Assembly: GCA_023416135.1 (NCBI GenBank)
Contig: JAEZIF010000509.1
Location: 1-22,275 of the forward strand
Direction of reading: 5' to 3'
Origin: Pseudomonadota bacterium
GTDB lineage: Bacteria; Pseudomonadota; Alphaproteobacteria; Reyranellales; Reyranellaceae
DNA: 22,275 nucleotides
Shown here: piece after piece, positions 8,926 to 16,269 of the stretch
Layout of the letters: the number at the start of each line of letters is the position of its first letter
How positions within the stretch are numbered: position 1 is the stretch's first letter
The notes under the pieces: generated by a model
What the model saw: the letters and a program-made list of their open reading frames with translations, nothing else
Told to the model about the DNA's origin: nothing
Database searches by the model: none
Made by a program: the position numbers and the translations under genes

Positions 8926-8945
8926 GGCGCGCCCGAGGGCGCGCC
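8926..8945 (-). promoter_or_regulatory. intercistronic hairpin after binding-protein gene
   Basis: A perfect 8-bp stem, GGCGCGCC paired with itself around a 4-base loop, lies in the 72-bp gap between the binding-protein stop and the permease start. No T-run follows on the minus strand, so it is a poor intrinsic terminator. Such hairpins in ABC operons commonly protect the upstream mRNA and raise binding-protein levels over permeases; that role is inferred here. Confidence 0.6.
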
Positions 8946-8970
8946 AGGATGATCGGGGTCGACAGCAACA

Positions 8971-10215
8971 CTACTTCTTCGGCAGGTTGCTCGGCGAGTA
9001 CTGCGTCTTCGGATCGTTCTTGGTCAGGTCGCAGCCGACCTCGCCCAGCCAGTAGGGTTGGATCAGGCCGAAATCCTTGATCACCCGCACGGAGTGGTCG
9101 GGATTGACGCCGATCAGCCGCATCTGATGCGAGGTGTGCTGGCTCTTCGGATCGATGCAGATCTTGCCCTCCGGCGCATCGATGCAGGCCTCGCCGGTGG
9201 CGATCACCTTGCGCAGGTCGGCCTTCTTGGTCGACTTCGCCTTCTCGACGAGCGCCTTGTACATGTAGAGCGCCGTGTAGGCGTTGTAGCCCATGTCGTT
9301 GATGTAGGCCTCGTTCGGGAACTTGGCGCGCCAGCGCTTCTTGAAGTCGTTGGCGGCCGGCGTGTCGATCTCCTCGAACCAGTTGGCGGTGGCGTGCATC
9401 TTGGCCAGCGCCGGCGGCGGGAAGCGCTTGTGCTCGAAGCCCAGCATGACCTTGATCGAGCTGCCCATCGGGTAGGCAAGCTTGGCGGCGGCCGCCTGCT
9501 CGAAGAACGAATCCTGCGAGGCGCCGACATTGAGGGTCATGATCCAGTCGGGATTGGCCTTCTGGATGTTCTGGATGGTCTGGCCGAACTGCGAGACGCC
9601 GAGCGGGATGAACTCCTCGCCGATCACCTGGCCGCCCTGCTTCTTCATCAGGTCGCGCGTCCACTCGGCGGAGAGCTGGCCGAAATTGTAGTCGGCGGCG
9701 ATGGTGTAGACCTTCTTGCCGAAGGTCTCGGTCATCCACGGGATCAGCGTCGAGAACTGCTGCTCCGGCACCGCGCCGATGCTGATGGTGCTGGCGTCGC
9801 ACACGCCGCCCTCGTACTGGTTGGTGTAGAAGTACGGCACGTCGGTGCGATTGACGATCGGGCGGATGGCCTCGCGCGAGGCGCTGGTGATGCCGCCGAT
9901 CAGCACGTCGACCTTGTCGCGCTGCAGCAGGCGCCGCGCGAACTCCTGGTAGCGCGCATTGTCCATCTGCGGATCGAGATGGATGAGCTCGATCTTGCGA
10001 CCCATGATGCCGCCGGCATTGTTGATCTCCTCGACCGCGAGCAGCGAGCCGTTGAGCTTGGGCTTGCCCATCAGCGCAATGTCGCCCGAGACGTCCTCGA
10101 GCAAGCCGACCTTGATCGGCGGCTGCTGCGCCTGTGCCGGCGACAGCGCCATGGCGACCGCCAGCGATGCCGCGGCGGCGACACCGAGCCTCGTCGTTCG
10201 TCCTGATAACCTCAT
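8971..10215 (-). CDS. urtA: periplasmic substrate-binding protein, UrtA/FmdD type
   Basis: A 414-residue secreted binding protein. The start has a very strong ribosome site (AAGGAGGAGG) just upstream. The signal peptide is basic MRLSGRTTR, a hydrophobic Ala-rich core, then AQA with predicted cleavage after residue 29. The mature protein starts IKVGLLEDVSGDIALMGKP, the type I periplasmic-binding fold (peripla_BP_6) start. NNAGGIMGRKIEL, LIGGITSASREAI and AADYNFGQLSAEWTRDL are the family's ligand-site and hinge segments. Four cysteines in the mature part (as in GGVCDAS, EACIDAPEGKICID and EVGCDL) could form disulfides. It shares fold with AmiC encoded nearby. It sits between the formamidase and permease genes, so short-chain amides or urea are the likely ligands. 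Confidence 0.92.
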   Translation of the reverse strand: MRLSGRTTRLGVAAAASLAVAMALSPAQAQQPPIKVGLLEDVSGDIALMGKPKLNGSLLAVEEINNAGGIMGRKIELIHLDPQMDNARYQEFARRLLQRDKVDVLIGGITSASREAIRPIVNRTDVPYFYTNQYEGGVCDASTISIGAVPEQQFSTLIPWMTETFGKKVYTIAADYNFGQLSAEWTRDLMKKQGGQVIGEEFIPLGVSQFGQTIQNIQKANPDWIMTLNVGASQDSFFEQAAAAKLAYPMGSSIKVMLGFEHKRFPPPALAKMHATANWFEEIDTPAANDFKKRWRAKFPNEAYINDMGYNAYTALYMYKALVEKAKSTKKADLRKVIATGEACIDAPEGKICIDPKSQHTSHQMRLIGVNPDHSVRVIKDFGLIQPYWLGEVGCDLTKNDPKTQYSPSNLPKK

Positions 10216-10234
10216 GACCTCCTCCTTCTTGCCC

Positions 10235-11230
10235 CTAGGGCAGGTACTTCTTCAGGACGGCGGCGCCGACCGTGTATTTGGGATCCACGAAATTGCCCAG
10301 CCGCACGCGGCCGCACTGGCTCAACATCATGTAGGCGTCGAGCTGGTCGAAGCCGTAATCGGCCGCCATCCAGCGGATCAGCTCGCGGTAGGCGATGCGG
10401 GCGGCATCCTCGAGCGGGCGCGTGCTGCCGATCGCCATGATGAAATCCTCGGCCTCGAGCCGCGGCCATTCGATGGTCCAGCGCTTGACGAGGTCGACAC
10501 GGATGGTCGTCGTGCTGGCATGCTCGACGGCGACGCCGCAGACCTCGCCGTCGCCCTGGCAGGCATGGGCGTCGCCGATGAACAATCGCGCGCCCGGCAC
10601 GCGGACCGGCAGGTAGGTCACCGTGCCCGGCCCCATGTCCGGCAGATCCATGTTGCCGCCGTGATTGTCGGGCGTGAGGGAACTGATCGAATCGATCTCC
10701 GGCGAGCAGCTCAGCGTGCCGATATGCGGCTTGTAGGGCAGCTTGACCTTGTCGCTCCAGTGCACCGTCGTCTCGTCGACCAGGATCTTGCGCACGATCT
10801 CGGGCAGCGGCTGGTTCAGCGTCGCCGTGTAATAGGTGCCGGTGAGCGCGCCGAACTCGGGAATGAGCGCGCAGGTGCCGCGCGGCTGCTCGCCACGCGG
10901 GACCATGTCCTCGATGTGGACGGCCAGCGCATCGCCCGGCTCGGCACCCTCGATCATGATCGGGCCGTTCTGCGGATTGGCGAACGGCAGGCGGATCTTC
11001 TCGCTGGGCTTGTCGGCCTCGGTCTTGATGCGGCCGCTGAAGGCGTCGCGCGTGTCGACCACGATGCGGTCGCCGGGCGCGACGCTCAGCACGGGCTTCG
11101 AGTAGGGCCCGATGGTGAAGTGGAATTCAGCCTGCTGCTCCTCGGTGAGCGTATGCGTCTTGCCCGTCTTGCCGCCGGCGCTGCCGCGCCGGTTCATGAT
11201 CGATTGCGAGATCCAGTTGTTGTAGCCCAT
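10235..11230 (-). CDS. fmdA: acetamidase/formamidase (FmdA/AmdA family)
   Basis: A 331-residue amide hydrolase of the FmdA_AmdA family, which releases ammonia from formamide, acetamide or similar. The family motifs are PDNHGGNMD (187-195; canonical P-x-x-HGGNMD) and GDAHACQGDGEVCG (219-232; canonical GD-x-H-x-x-QGDGE), which carry the expected metal-site and catalytic His/Asp/Glu residues. It is shorter than the roughly 400-residue Methylophilus and Mycobacterium enzymes and closer to the compact form of the family. No signal peptide is seen, so it is cytoplasmic. It is 19 bp upstream of the binding-protein gene and 21 bp downstream of an amidase, matching the known linkage of fmdA with Fmd/Urt transporters. 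Specificity cannot be read from sequence. Confidence 0.93.
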   Translation of the reverse strand: MGYNNWISQSIMNRRGSAGGKTGKTHTLTEEQQAEFHFTIGPYSKPVLSVAPGDRIVVDTRDAFSGRIKTEADKPSEKIRLPFANPQNGPIMIEGAEPGDALAVHIEDMVPRGEQPRGTCALIPEFGALTGTYYTATLNQPLPEIVRKILVDETTVHWSDKVKLPYKPHIGTLSCSPEIDSISSLTPDNHGGNMDLPDMGPGTVTYLPVRVPGARLFIGDAHACQGDGEVCGVAVEHASTTTIRVDLVKRWTIEWPRLEAEDFIMAIGSTRPLEDAARIAYRELIRWMAADYGFDQLDAYMMLSQCGRVRLGNFVDPKYTVGAAVLKKYLP

Positions 11231-11251
11231 GGCTCCGCCCTGCTCCCCTGT

Positions 11252-12649
11252 TCAGACCGGCGGCCGGCGCTTGTGCCAGTCCGTGGCGAGTTGGAACGCG
11301 TGTCCGCCGCGCAGGAGAAGGTCCTCCTCGAAGGGACGCGAGACGAGTTGGAAGGCGATCGGCAGGCCCTTGGCGGTGAAGCCGCCGGGCAAGGTGATGG
11401 TCGGGCTGCCGGTGACGTCGAAGGGCGAGGTGAAGCGCAGCAGCATTTCCAGCGCCTTGGGATCCTCGCCCAGGGTCGCCATCGTGGCGGTAGTCGGCGC
11501 GGCGGCGTACTGGGCGGGAATCACCAGCAGGTCGACATCCTGGAAGAACGCCTCGACCTCGCCGCGGAAGGCCGCGCGCGCGATCAGGATCTTGGTCAGG
11601 TCGAGGCCCGACAGGCCGCGGCCCAGCTCGATGAGGCCGCGCAGCCCCGACCCGTACTGGTCGGCGTGCTTGGGAAAGGTCGCCTCGTGCGCCACGGCGG
11701 TCTCGACGGCGCAGAGCGGCAGCCAGTCCTTCACGATGCGATCCGGCGAGGGGAACCTGGCTTCGCGGATGTCGGCGCCGAGGTCACGCAAGGCGGCGAT
11801 CGCATCGTCGACGACCTTGACCATGTCCTTGTCGACGCCGGTCGTGTTGAAGGCGCGGTCGACGGCGATCCTGACGCCGCGGATACCGCGCGGCAGCCCG
11901 GCGAGATAGTTGGGCACCGGTTGCTGCACGGCCGTCGGGTCGTTGGGATCGGCGCCCGCGATCACGCCCAGGACAGCCGCGGCGTCGGCGGCGCTGCGCG
12001 TCATCGGGCCGATATGATCGAGTGACTCGGCCAGCGCGAAGACGCCGTAGCGGCTCACCCGCCCCCAGGTCGGCTTCAGGCCGGTCACGCCGTTGGCGGC
12101 GGACGGGAAACGGATGGAGCCGCCGGTGTCGGAGCCGAGCGAGGCGAAGCAGAGGCCGGCCGCCGTCGCCACGCCCGATCCGCTCGAAGAGGCGCCGGAC
12201 CAGTGATCCTTGTTCCAGGGATTGACCGGCGGCGGGACCGAGGGGTGATGGTCGGCGAAAGCGCCTTCGGTGAGCTGCAGCTTGCCCAGCAGGACGGCGC
12301 CGGCCTGGGCAAAGCGCTCGACGACCGTGGAATCGTGCTCGGGCGTGAAGTTCTTGTGGATGGCCATGCCGGCGGCGGTCGGAATGCCCCTGGTGTAACA
12401 GAGATCCTTCACGGCGATCGGAACGCCGTGCAGCGGCCCGCGCCAGGCTCCGCGCCCGATCTCTGCCTCCGCCTCGCGCGCCTGCTTCAAGGCGAGGTCG
12501 GCGGTCACGGTGGCGTAGCTCTTCAGGCCGCCATCGAGCTTGTCGATGCGCGCGAGCATGGCTTCGGTCAGCGCGACCGGCGAGACCGCACCCACCTTGA
12601 TGCGTCGGGCGACGTCGACCAGGTCGAGATAGTGGAGATCGTTGCTCAT
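11252..12649 (-). CDS. amidase-signature amidase (GatA/AtzF-like)
   Basis: A 465-residue amidase-signature enzyme. The Ser-cisSer-Lys triad is Lys81 (AVKDL), Ser154 in SGASSSGSG and Ser178 in GSDTGGSIR, with the same 24-residue Ser-Ser spacing as in GatA. GLKPTWGRVSRYGVFALAESLDHIGPMTRSA (about 190-220) is also strongly GatA-like. No gatB or gatC neighbour exists, so it is a free-standing amidase rather than the tRNA amidotransferase subunit. The ATG overlaps the preceding amidase stop (ATGA); a longer reading frame to 13720 is a shadow of that gene. Together with the other amidase and FmdA it widens the range of amides the operon can hydrolyse. Its preferred substrate is unknown. Confidence 0.92.
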   Translation of the reverse strand: MSNDLHYLDLVDVARRIKVGAVSPVALTEAMLARIDKLDGGLKSYATVTADLALKQAREAEAEIGRGAWRGPLHGVPIAVKDLCYTRGIPTAAGMAIHKNFTPEHDSTVVERFAQAGAVLLGKLQLTEGAFADHHPSVPPPVNPWNKDHWSGASSSGSGVATAAGLCFASLGSDTGGSIRFPSAANGVTGLKPTWGRVSRYGVFALAESLDHIGPMTRSAADAAAVLGVIAGADPNDPTAVQQPVPNYLAGLPRGIRGVRIAVDRAFNTTGVDKDMVKVVDDAIAALRDLGADIREARFPSPDRIVKDWLPLCAVETAVAHEATFPKHADQYGSGLRGLIELGRGLSGLDLTKILIARAAFRGEVEAFFQDVDLLVIPAQYAAAPTTATMATLGEDPKALEMLLRFTSPFDVTGSPTITLPGGFTAKGLPIAFQLVSRPFEEDLLLRGGHAFQLATDWHKRRPPV

Positions 12650-14151
12650 TCTTTCCTCGCTTCGAAGGCCGACGCGGCCTGGATCAACCGGGCTTCCTCG
12701 AAATGGCGTCCGACCAGCATCAGGCCGACCGGCAGTCCGTTCTTCTTGCCGCAGGGAACGGTGAAGGCCGGATGGCCGCTCACGTCGAAAGGACAGGTGT
12801 TGGCCTGCATGTCGAGCGCGCGATCGACATAGACCTCGCGCGCGCAGTCCGGCTCGGGAATGGGGGTGGCGGTGAAGGGAATGGTCGGCATCGCCAGCAT
12901 GTCGACGTTCTTGAGCGCCCGGTCGTAGGCGTCGCGCAGCAGCACCCTGAGGTTCTGCGCCTTCGAGTGGTAGCGGTTGTGATAATGCCGGTGGAGATAC
13001 TCGCCCAGCAGCAGCACCAGCTTGACCGTTTCCGAGGCATCGTTGAGGCGCGAGGCCATGCCGCGTGCGAATGCCTCCTGCATCGACAGCGGATAGTAGG
13101 CGGCGACGTTGTTGCCCACGCCATAGCCCTTCAGCATCATCTCGGCCGCGCCTTCGAGGATGATGCCGCTCCAGATGTGCGGCCCCTCGTAGTGCATCGG
13201 GATCGAGACCTCCGAGACCGTGGCGCCGGCCGCCGCCAGCGAGTCGATGGCCGTGCGAACGATGCGGTCGACCTCGGGATCGCTCTCGGGATGGCCAAAC
13301 CCCTGCTTCAGCACGCCGATGCGCAGCCCGGCCAACCCCTTTCCTAGCGCGGCGAGGTAGTCGTCGGTGCGGGCAAGCTGGGTGCGCGGATCGAGCCCAT
13401 CGTGGCCGGCGATCACGGTCAGCAGCCGCGCCACGTCCTCGGTCGACGCGCACATTGGGCCGCAATGATCGACCGAGTAGGAGATCGGCATCGAGCCCGT
13501 CGTCGGCACCAGGCCCCAGGTCGGCTTCAGCCCATAAATTCCGCACCAGCTCGACGGCGTGCGGATCGAGCCGCCCTGGTCGCCGCCCAGCGCCATAGGC
13601 ACGTCGCCGGCGGCGACGACGGCTGCGCTGCCGCCGGACGATCCCCCGGCGCTGTGCCTGACATCGTGCGGGTTGAGGATGGGGCCGGTGGCGGAGGTGT
13701 GGCTCGCGCCGGAGAAGCACAGGTCCTCGCAGGCCGCCTTGCCGGCGATCGTGCCGCCCGCGTCCAGGATGCGCGTCACCACCGTCGCATCGATCTCGGG
13801 CACGTAGCCTTCGAGCAGTTGCGAGCCGTTCATCATCGGCACGCCGGCGACGCAGATATTATCCTTGATGGCGACTGCCTTGCCCGCCAGCAGGCCCGAA
13901 GAGGCGCCCCTGATCTCGGTCTTCCAGTACCAGGCGTTGTAGGGATTCTCCTCGGGCGGCGGCCGGTATCCCGGCGTGCGCGGGTATTTCACGGGAAGCT
14001 TAGGCTCGACCAGCCGATCGAGCCGCGCGCAGGACGCGATCGGTCCGCGCATCAGCTCGCGGAAGGACAAGAGATCTTCGTCGGCCAGCGCGAGGCCGAA
14101 GGTCTGCGAGATGTCCTTGAGCTGCTCGATGCTGGGAAGCCTCACCGTCAT
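12646..14151 (-). CDS. amidase, nitrile-pathway (Rhodococcus-type) amidase-signature enzyme
   Basis: A 501-residue amidase and first gene of the eight-gene operon. With the start at MTVRLPSIEQ (14151) the triad falls at Lys96 (AIKDN), Ser171 (AGGSSGGSA) and Ser195 (GGDQGGSIR). These are the numbers reported for the Rhodococcus nitrile-linked amidases, which supports this start over an in-frame ATG at 14205 that would overlap the leader terminator. Other family blocks are GVPMMNGS (103-110), DATVVTRILDAGGTIAGKA (121-139), CEDLCFSGASHT (141-152) and CPFDVSGHPAFTVPCG near the end. It converts aliphatic or aromatic amides to acid plus ammonia in the cytoplasm. No nitrile hydratase genes are nearby. 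It has a close paralogue at 18319-19833. The ribosome site (GGGGGCGACGG) is weak. Confidence 0.93.
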   Translation of the reverse strand: MTVRLPSIEQLKDISQTFGLALADEDLLSFRELMRGPIASCARLDRLVEPKLPVKYPRTPGYRPPPEENPYNAWYWKTEIRGASSGLLAGKAVAIKDNICVAGVPMMNGSQLLEGYVPEIDATVVTRILDAGGTIAGKAACEDLCFSGASHTSATGPILNPHDVRHSAGGSSGGSAAVVAAGDVPMALGGDQGGSIRTPSSWCGIYGLKPTWGLVPTTGSMPISYSVDHCGPMCASTEDVARLLTVIAGHDGLDPRTQLARTDDYLAALGKGLAGLRIGVLKQGFGHPESDPEVDRIVRTAIDSLAAAGATVSEVSIPMHYEGPHIWSGIILEGAAEMMLKGYGVGNNVAAYYPLSMQEAFARGMASRLNDASETVKLVLLLGEYLHRHYHNRYHSKAQNLRVLLRDAYDRALKNVDMLAMPTIPFTATPIPEPDCAREVYVDRALDMQANTCPFDVSGHPAFTVPCGKKNGLPVGLMLVGRHFEEARLIQAASAFEARKE

Positions 14152-14207
14152 CGTCCGTCGCCCCCGTTGCGCCTCGTCCGCTGCGCCAGACAAAACGCGT
14201 GCCAAAC

Positions 14208-14248
14208 AAAAAAAGGCCCATCGGCTCCTTGCGGAGCCTCCAGGCCTT
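14208..14248 (-). terminator. intrinsic terminator in the leader of the amidase operon
   Basis: On the minus strand an outer stem AAGGCC/GGCCTT encloses an inner stem GGCTCC/GGAGCC capped by a GCAA tetraloop. It is followed by seven consecutive T (14208-14214). It ends 56 bp before the first amidase ATG and well after the predicted promoter, so it must be read through for the operon to be expressed. This is the expected target of an AmiR-type antiterminator. Confidence 0.85.
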
Positions 14249-14274
14249 GTTGCCGTCGAGGCTGGTCAGCCTCG
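14243..14274 (-). promoter_or_regulatory. candidate AmiR antiterminator site, tandem hairpins
   Basis: Reading the minus strand, a 6-bp stem CGAGGC/GCCTCG with loop TGACCA (14257-14274) is followed after 2 nt by GGC/GCC with loop AACAAG (14243-14254). The second hairpin uses GCC bases that also form the 5' arm of the terminator, so the two are mutually exclusive. That is the architecture of ANTAR target RNAs (two stem-hexaloops, the second overlapping the terminator). The usual loop residues A1 and G4 are not both present: loop two has A1 but A4, loop one has neither. Treat this as a hypothesis. Confidence 0.45.
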
Positions 14275-14362
14275 CTGATTTCTGTCTCGGATGGCGTGTC
14301 CACCCGCATCGACCGTTGCGCGCCATGATGGACGCCGTTGTCCGGCGCGCGTGCGGCTCGCG

Positions 14363-14391
14363 ATACTCCCGTCCGCTGTCACAACTGTCAA
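14363..14391 (-). promoter_or_regulatory. sigma70-like promoter of the amidase/transporter operon
   Basis: On the minus strand a perfect -35 TTGACA (14386-14391) is separated by 17 nt from GAGTAT (14363-14368), a weak -10 (3/6). The predicted start near 14356 gives a leader of about 205 nt carrying the terminator. TGACAG is repeated 9 nt apart over the -35 region. A weak -10 is a caution. Confidence 0.5.
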
Positions 14392-14470
14392 CCGCGTTTG
14401 CCGCCGCGAGCAATGCGCCTTGACGCAAGCTGCCGTGCGCTGCCACCGTCGGCGCGGGGTGACAGGCAAC

Positions 14471-15679
14471 ATGGCAAAGCGTCGACGCGAAACCGTCCAT
14501 CTCGGCGTGCTCTACTCGCTGACGGGACCGTACGGCCTGGTCGGTCGCGAGATGCTGAACGGCCTCACGCTCGCCGTCGAGCAGGTGAACTCCGGCACCG
14601 AGTTCGATTTCCAGTTCGCGCCCCTGGTGTTCGATCCGGGCGGCGACCTGCAGAACTACCAGGAGCATTGCGAGCTCCTGATCCGCGACAAGGGCGTGCA
14701 TCACATCGTCGGCTGCTACACCTCGGCATCGCGCAAGCAGGTGCTGCCGCTGATCGAGCGCTACGACCGCCTGCTGTGGCACTCGGCCCGCTACGAAGGC
14801 TTCGAGAACAGCGACAACGTGATCTATGTCGGCGCCGCGCCCAACCAGCATGTCGTGCCGCTGGCCCGCCACATGATCGAGAACCTGGGTACCAGCGTCT
14901 ATTGCGTCGGCGCCAACTATCTATGGACCTGGGAGACCAACCGGGTGCTGCAGGAGATCGTGACGGCGGCCGGCGGCGAGATCGTCGCCAAGCGCCTCGT
15001 CGCGCTGTCGGACACCGGCATCGACCACATCGTGCGCGAGATCATCGAACGCCGGCCGCCCATCGTCTTCAACACCCTGGTGGGCGAAGCGAGCTACCGC
15101 TTCTATCGCGACCTGCATCGCGCTCTCGCGCGCGAGCAGGCGCGCAGCCCGGGCCTGCCGCGTCCGACCATCCTGAGCTGCAGCCTGTGCGAGCCCGAGC
15201 TGCGGCTGATCGGGCCGCGCGCCTCGGTCGGCCATATCACCTCGTCGGTCTATTTCGCGAGCATCGACACGCCGGAAAACCGCGGCTTCGTGCGCCGCTA
15301 CCGCGAGATGTTTGGCAGCAGCAACCTGCCGTCGGTCGACGCCGAGGCCTCCTACCTGTGCGGCCTGCTGCTGGCGCGCGCCATCCGCCGCGGCGGCTCG
15401 ACCGACGTCCATGTCGTGCGCGCGGCGGCCTGGCGCGACGAGCTGCAGGCGCCCCAAGGCCTGGTCCACGTCGACGAGGAGAACAACCACTGCTACCTGA
15501 CGCCGCGGCTCGCGCGCTCGCGCTCAGGCTTCAGCTTCGAGATCCTCGACACGGCGCCGGCGCCCGTGAAACCCGACCCCTACCTGACCTGGCTCGACCT
15601 CGATGACCTGGCGCGCGGCGCACGCGGCAGGCCCGAGCGCGCAGCGGTCGCCCGCCAGACCCTGCGGGTGGTCAAGTGA
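14471..15679 (+). CDS. amiC: AmiC-like amide sensor (negative regulator of AmiR)
   Basis: A 402-residue protein with the type I periplasmic-binding fold but no signal peptide: it begins MAKRRRETVHLGVLYSLTGPYGLVGREMLNG, directly at the first beta strand, so it is cytoplasmic. Segments such as HHIVGCYTSASRKQVLPLIERYDRLLWHSARYEGFE (about 77-112), IYVGAAPNQHVVPLARHM and VGANYLWTWETNRVLQEI match Pseudomonas AmiC, which is 385 residues long. In that system AmiC binds AmiR in the absence of amide and releases it when a short amide binds. It overlaps amiR in GTGA (15676-15679), so the two are translationally coupled, as fits a stoichiometric complex. A longer open frame from 14291 lacks a ribosome site; the site for 14471 is itself modest. 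Its divergence from the amidase operon supports the role. Confidence 0.9.
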   Translation: MAKRRRETVHLGVLYSLTGPYGLVGREMLNGLTLAVEQVNSGTEFDFQFAPLVFDPGGDLQNYQEHCELLIRDKGVHHIVGCYTSASRKQVLPLIERYDRLLWHSARYEGFENSDNVIYVGAAPNQHVVPLARHMIENLGTSVYCVGANYLWTWETNRVLQEIVTAAGGEIVAKRLVALSDTGIDHIVREIIERRPPIVFNTLVGEASYRFYRDLHRALAREQARSPGLPRPTILSCSLCEPELRLIGPRASVGHITSSVYFASIDTPENRGFVRRYREMFGSSNLPSVDAEASYLCGLLLARAIRRGGSTDVHVVRAAAWRDELQAPQGLVHVDEENNHCYLTPRLARSRSGFSFEILDTAPAPVKPDPYLTWLDLDDLARGARGRPERAAVARQTLRVVK

Positions 15680-16269
15680 ACCGCCGGAATTCGCGCTCGT
15701 TCCGCGGCCTGCATGCGCTCATCGAGCATCCGCCGGGACGGGACCGCACGGTGTTGCAGACCCAGCTCGAGTTCCTGGGGCTCAAAGTCACCGTCAATGA
15801 TTCGCCGGCGTCATCCCACGACTGCGTCGACATTCTCTTCTTCGACGCCGACAGCGAGCAGGCTGCGGAGGCCGAGGAAGCCCATCGCGAGATCGGCTTG
15901 CCGGCGGTGGCCCTGATCGGCTCGGAGACACCGAGCCGCCTGCAAGCCATGCTGGCGCGCCAGCCGTCGGCCTACCTGATGAAGCCGATTCGCCCGACCG
16001 GCATCTATGCATCGCTCGCCATCGCCACCCACCAGTATGCAACGCTGCAGGCGATGCGCCGCAAGCTGACGTCGGCCGAGGAGCGCCTGCGCTCGCGGCG
16101 CCTGCTGCTGACGGCCATGCTGCAGATCATGAACCAGGCGCAGGTCGGCGAGGCCGAAGCCTTCCGTATCCTGCGGCGCGCGGCAATGTCCAACCGCCAG
16201 ACAGTCGAGGCCGTCAGTGCCCAGATCCTGGCCGGCGACCTTCCCCTGCCGCGTTTGCTTGCTGGCTAG
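15676..16269 (+). CDS. amiR: AmiR-like ANTAR-domain transcription antiterminator
   Basis: A 197-residue protein, almost the same length as Pseudomonas AmiR (196). The start is a GTG overlapping the amiC stop. Residues 1 to about 120 form a pseudo-receiver (LHALIEHPPGRDRTVLQTQLEFLGLKV, CVDILFFDAD, AYLMKPIRPTGIYASLAIA) lacking the full phosphorylation set. A helical stretch, LQAMRRKLTSAEERLRSRR, follows as a coiled coil and runs into the ANTAR domain (about 132-190; LLLTAMLQIMNQAQVGEAEAFRILRRAAMSNRQ). ANTAR proteins bind tandem hairpins in nascent mRNA and block terminator formation. The divergent operon's leader terminator is the obvious target. The 3' end overlaps the convergent, degraded oxygenase frame by about 55 bp. 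Confidence 0.92.
   Translation: MNRRNSRSFRGLHALIEHPPGRDRTVLQTQLEFLGLKVTVNDSPASSHDCVDILFFDADSEQAAEAEEAHREIGLPAVALIGSETPSRLQAMLARQPSAYLMKPIRPTGIYASLAIATHQYATLQAMRRKLTSAEERLRSRRLLLTAMLQIMNQAQVGEAEAFRILRRAAMSNRQTVEAVSAQILAGDLPLPRLLAG

Larger units (their letters stand above)
14152..14470. other. divergent control region between amidase operon and amiCR
   Basis: These 319 bp contain no convincing gene. On the minus strand they hold a promoter, a leader of about 200 nt, two small hairpins and an intrinsic terminator, all described separately. The plus-strand promoter for amiC was not identified with confidence. Open frames across it (including an extension of amiC to 14291) have no ribosome site and are taken as chance. 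Confidence 0.8.

Noticed and set aside
9058..10206. 382-codon open frame on the plus strand opposite the binding-protein gene
   Set aside because: It is the antisense shadow of a secure gene in high-GC sequence; composition is His/Arg/Leu-biased and it has no family motif.
9959..12025. 688-codon plus-strand frame across three minus-strand genes
   Set aside because: It crosses several confirmed genes and their junctions; a chance product of high GC and absence of stops.
11252..12649. GatA subunit of the tRNA-dependent amidotransferase
   Set aside because: No gatC or gatB neighbour, and operon context is amide catabolism; the similarity is at family level.
11252..13720. Single 822-residue amidase fusion
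   Set aside because: The extra N-terminal 357 codons are an out-of-frame reading of the upstream amidase; the ATGA overlap at 12646-12649 defines separate genes.
14291..14470. 60-residue N-terminal extension of AmiC
   Set aside because: No ribosome site, Cys/Arg-rich low-complexity translation, and it would cover the operon promoter; AmiC proteins start at the first fold strand.
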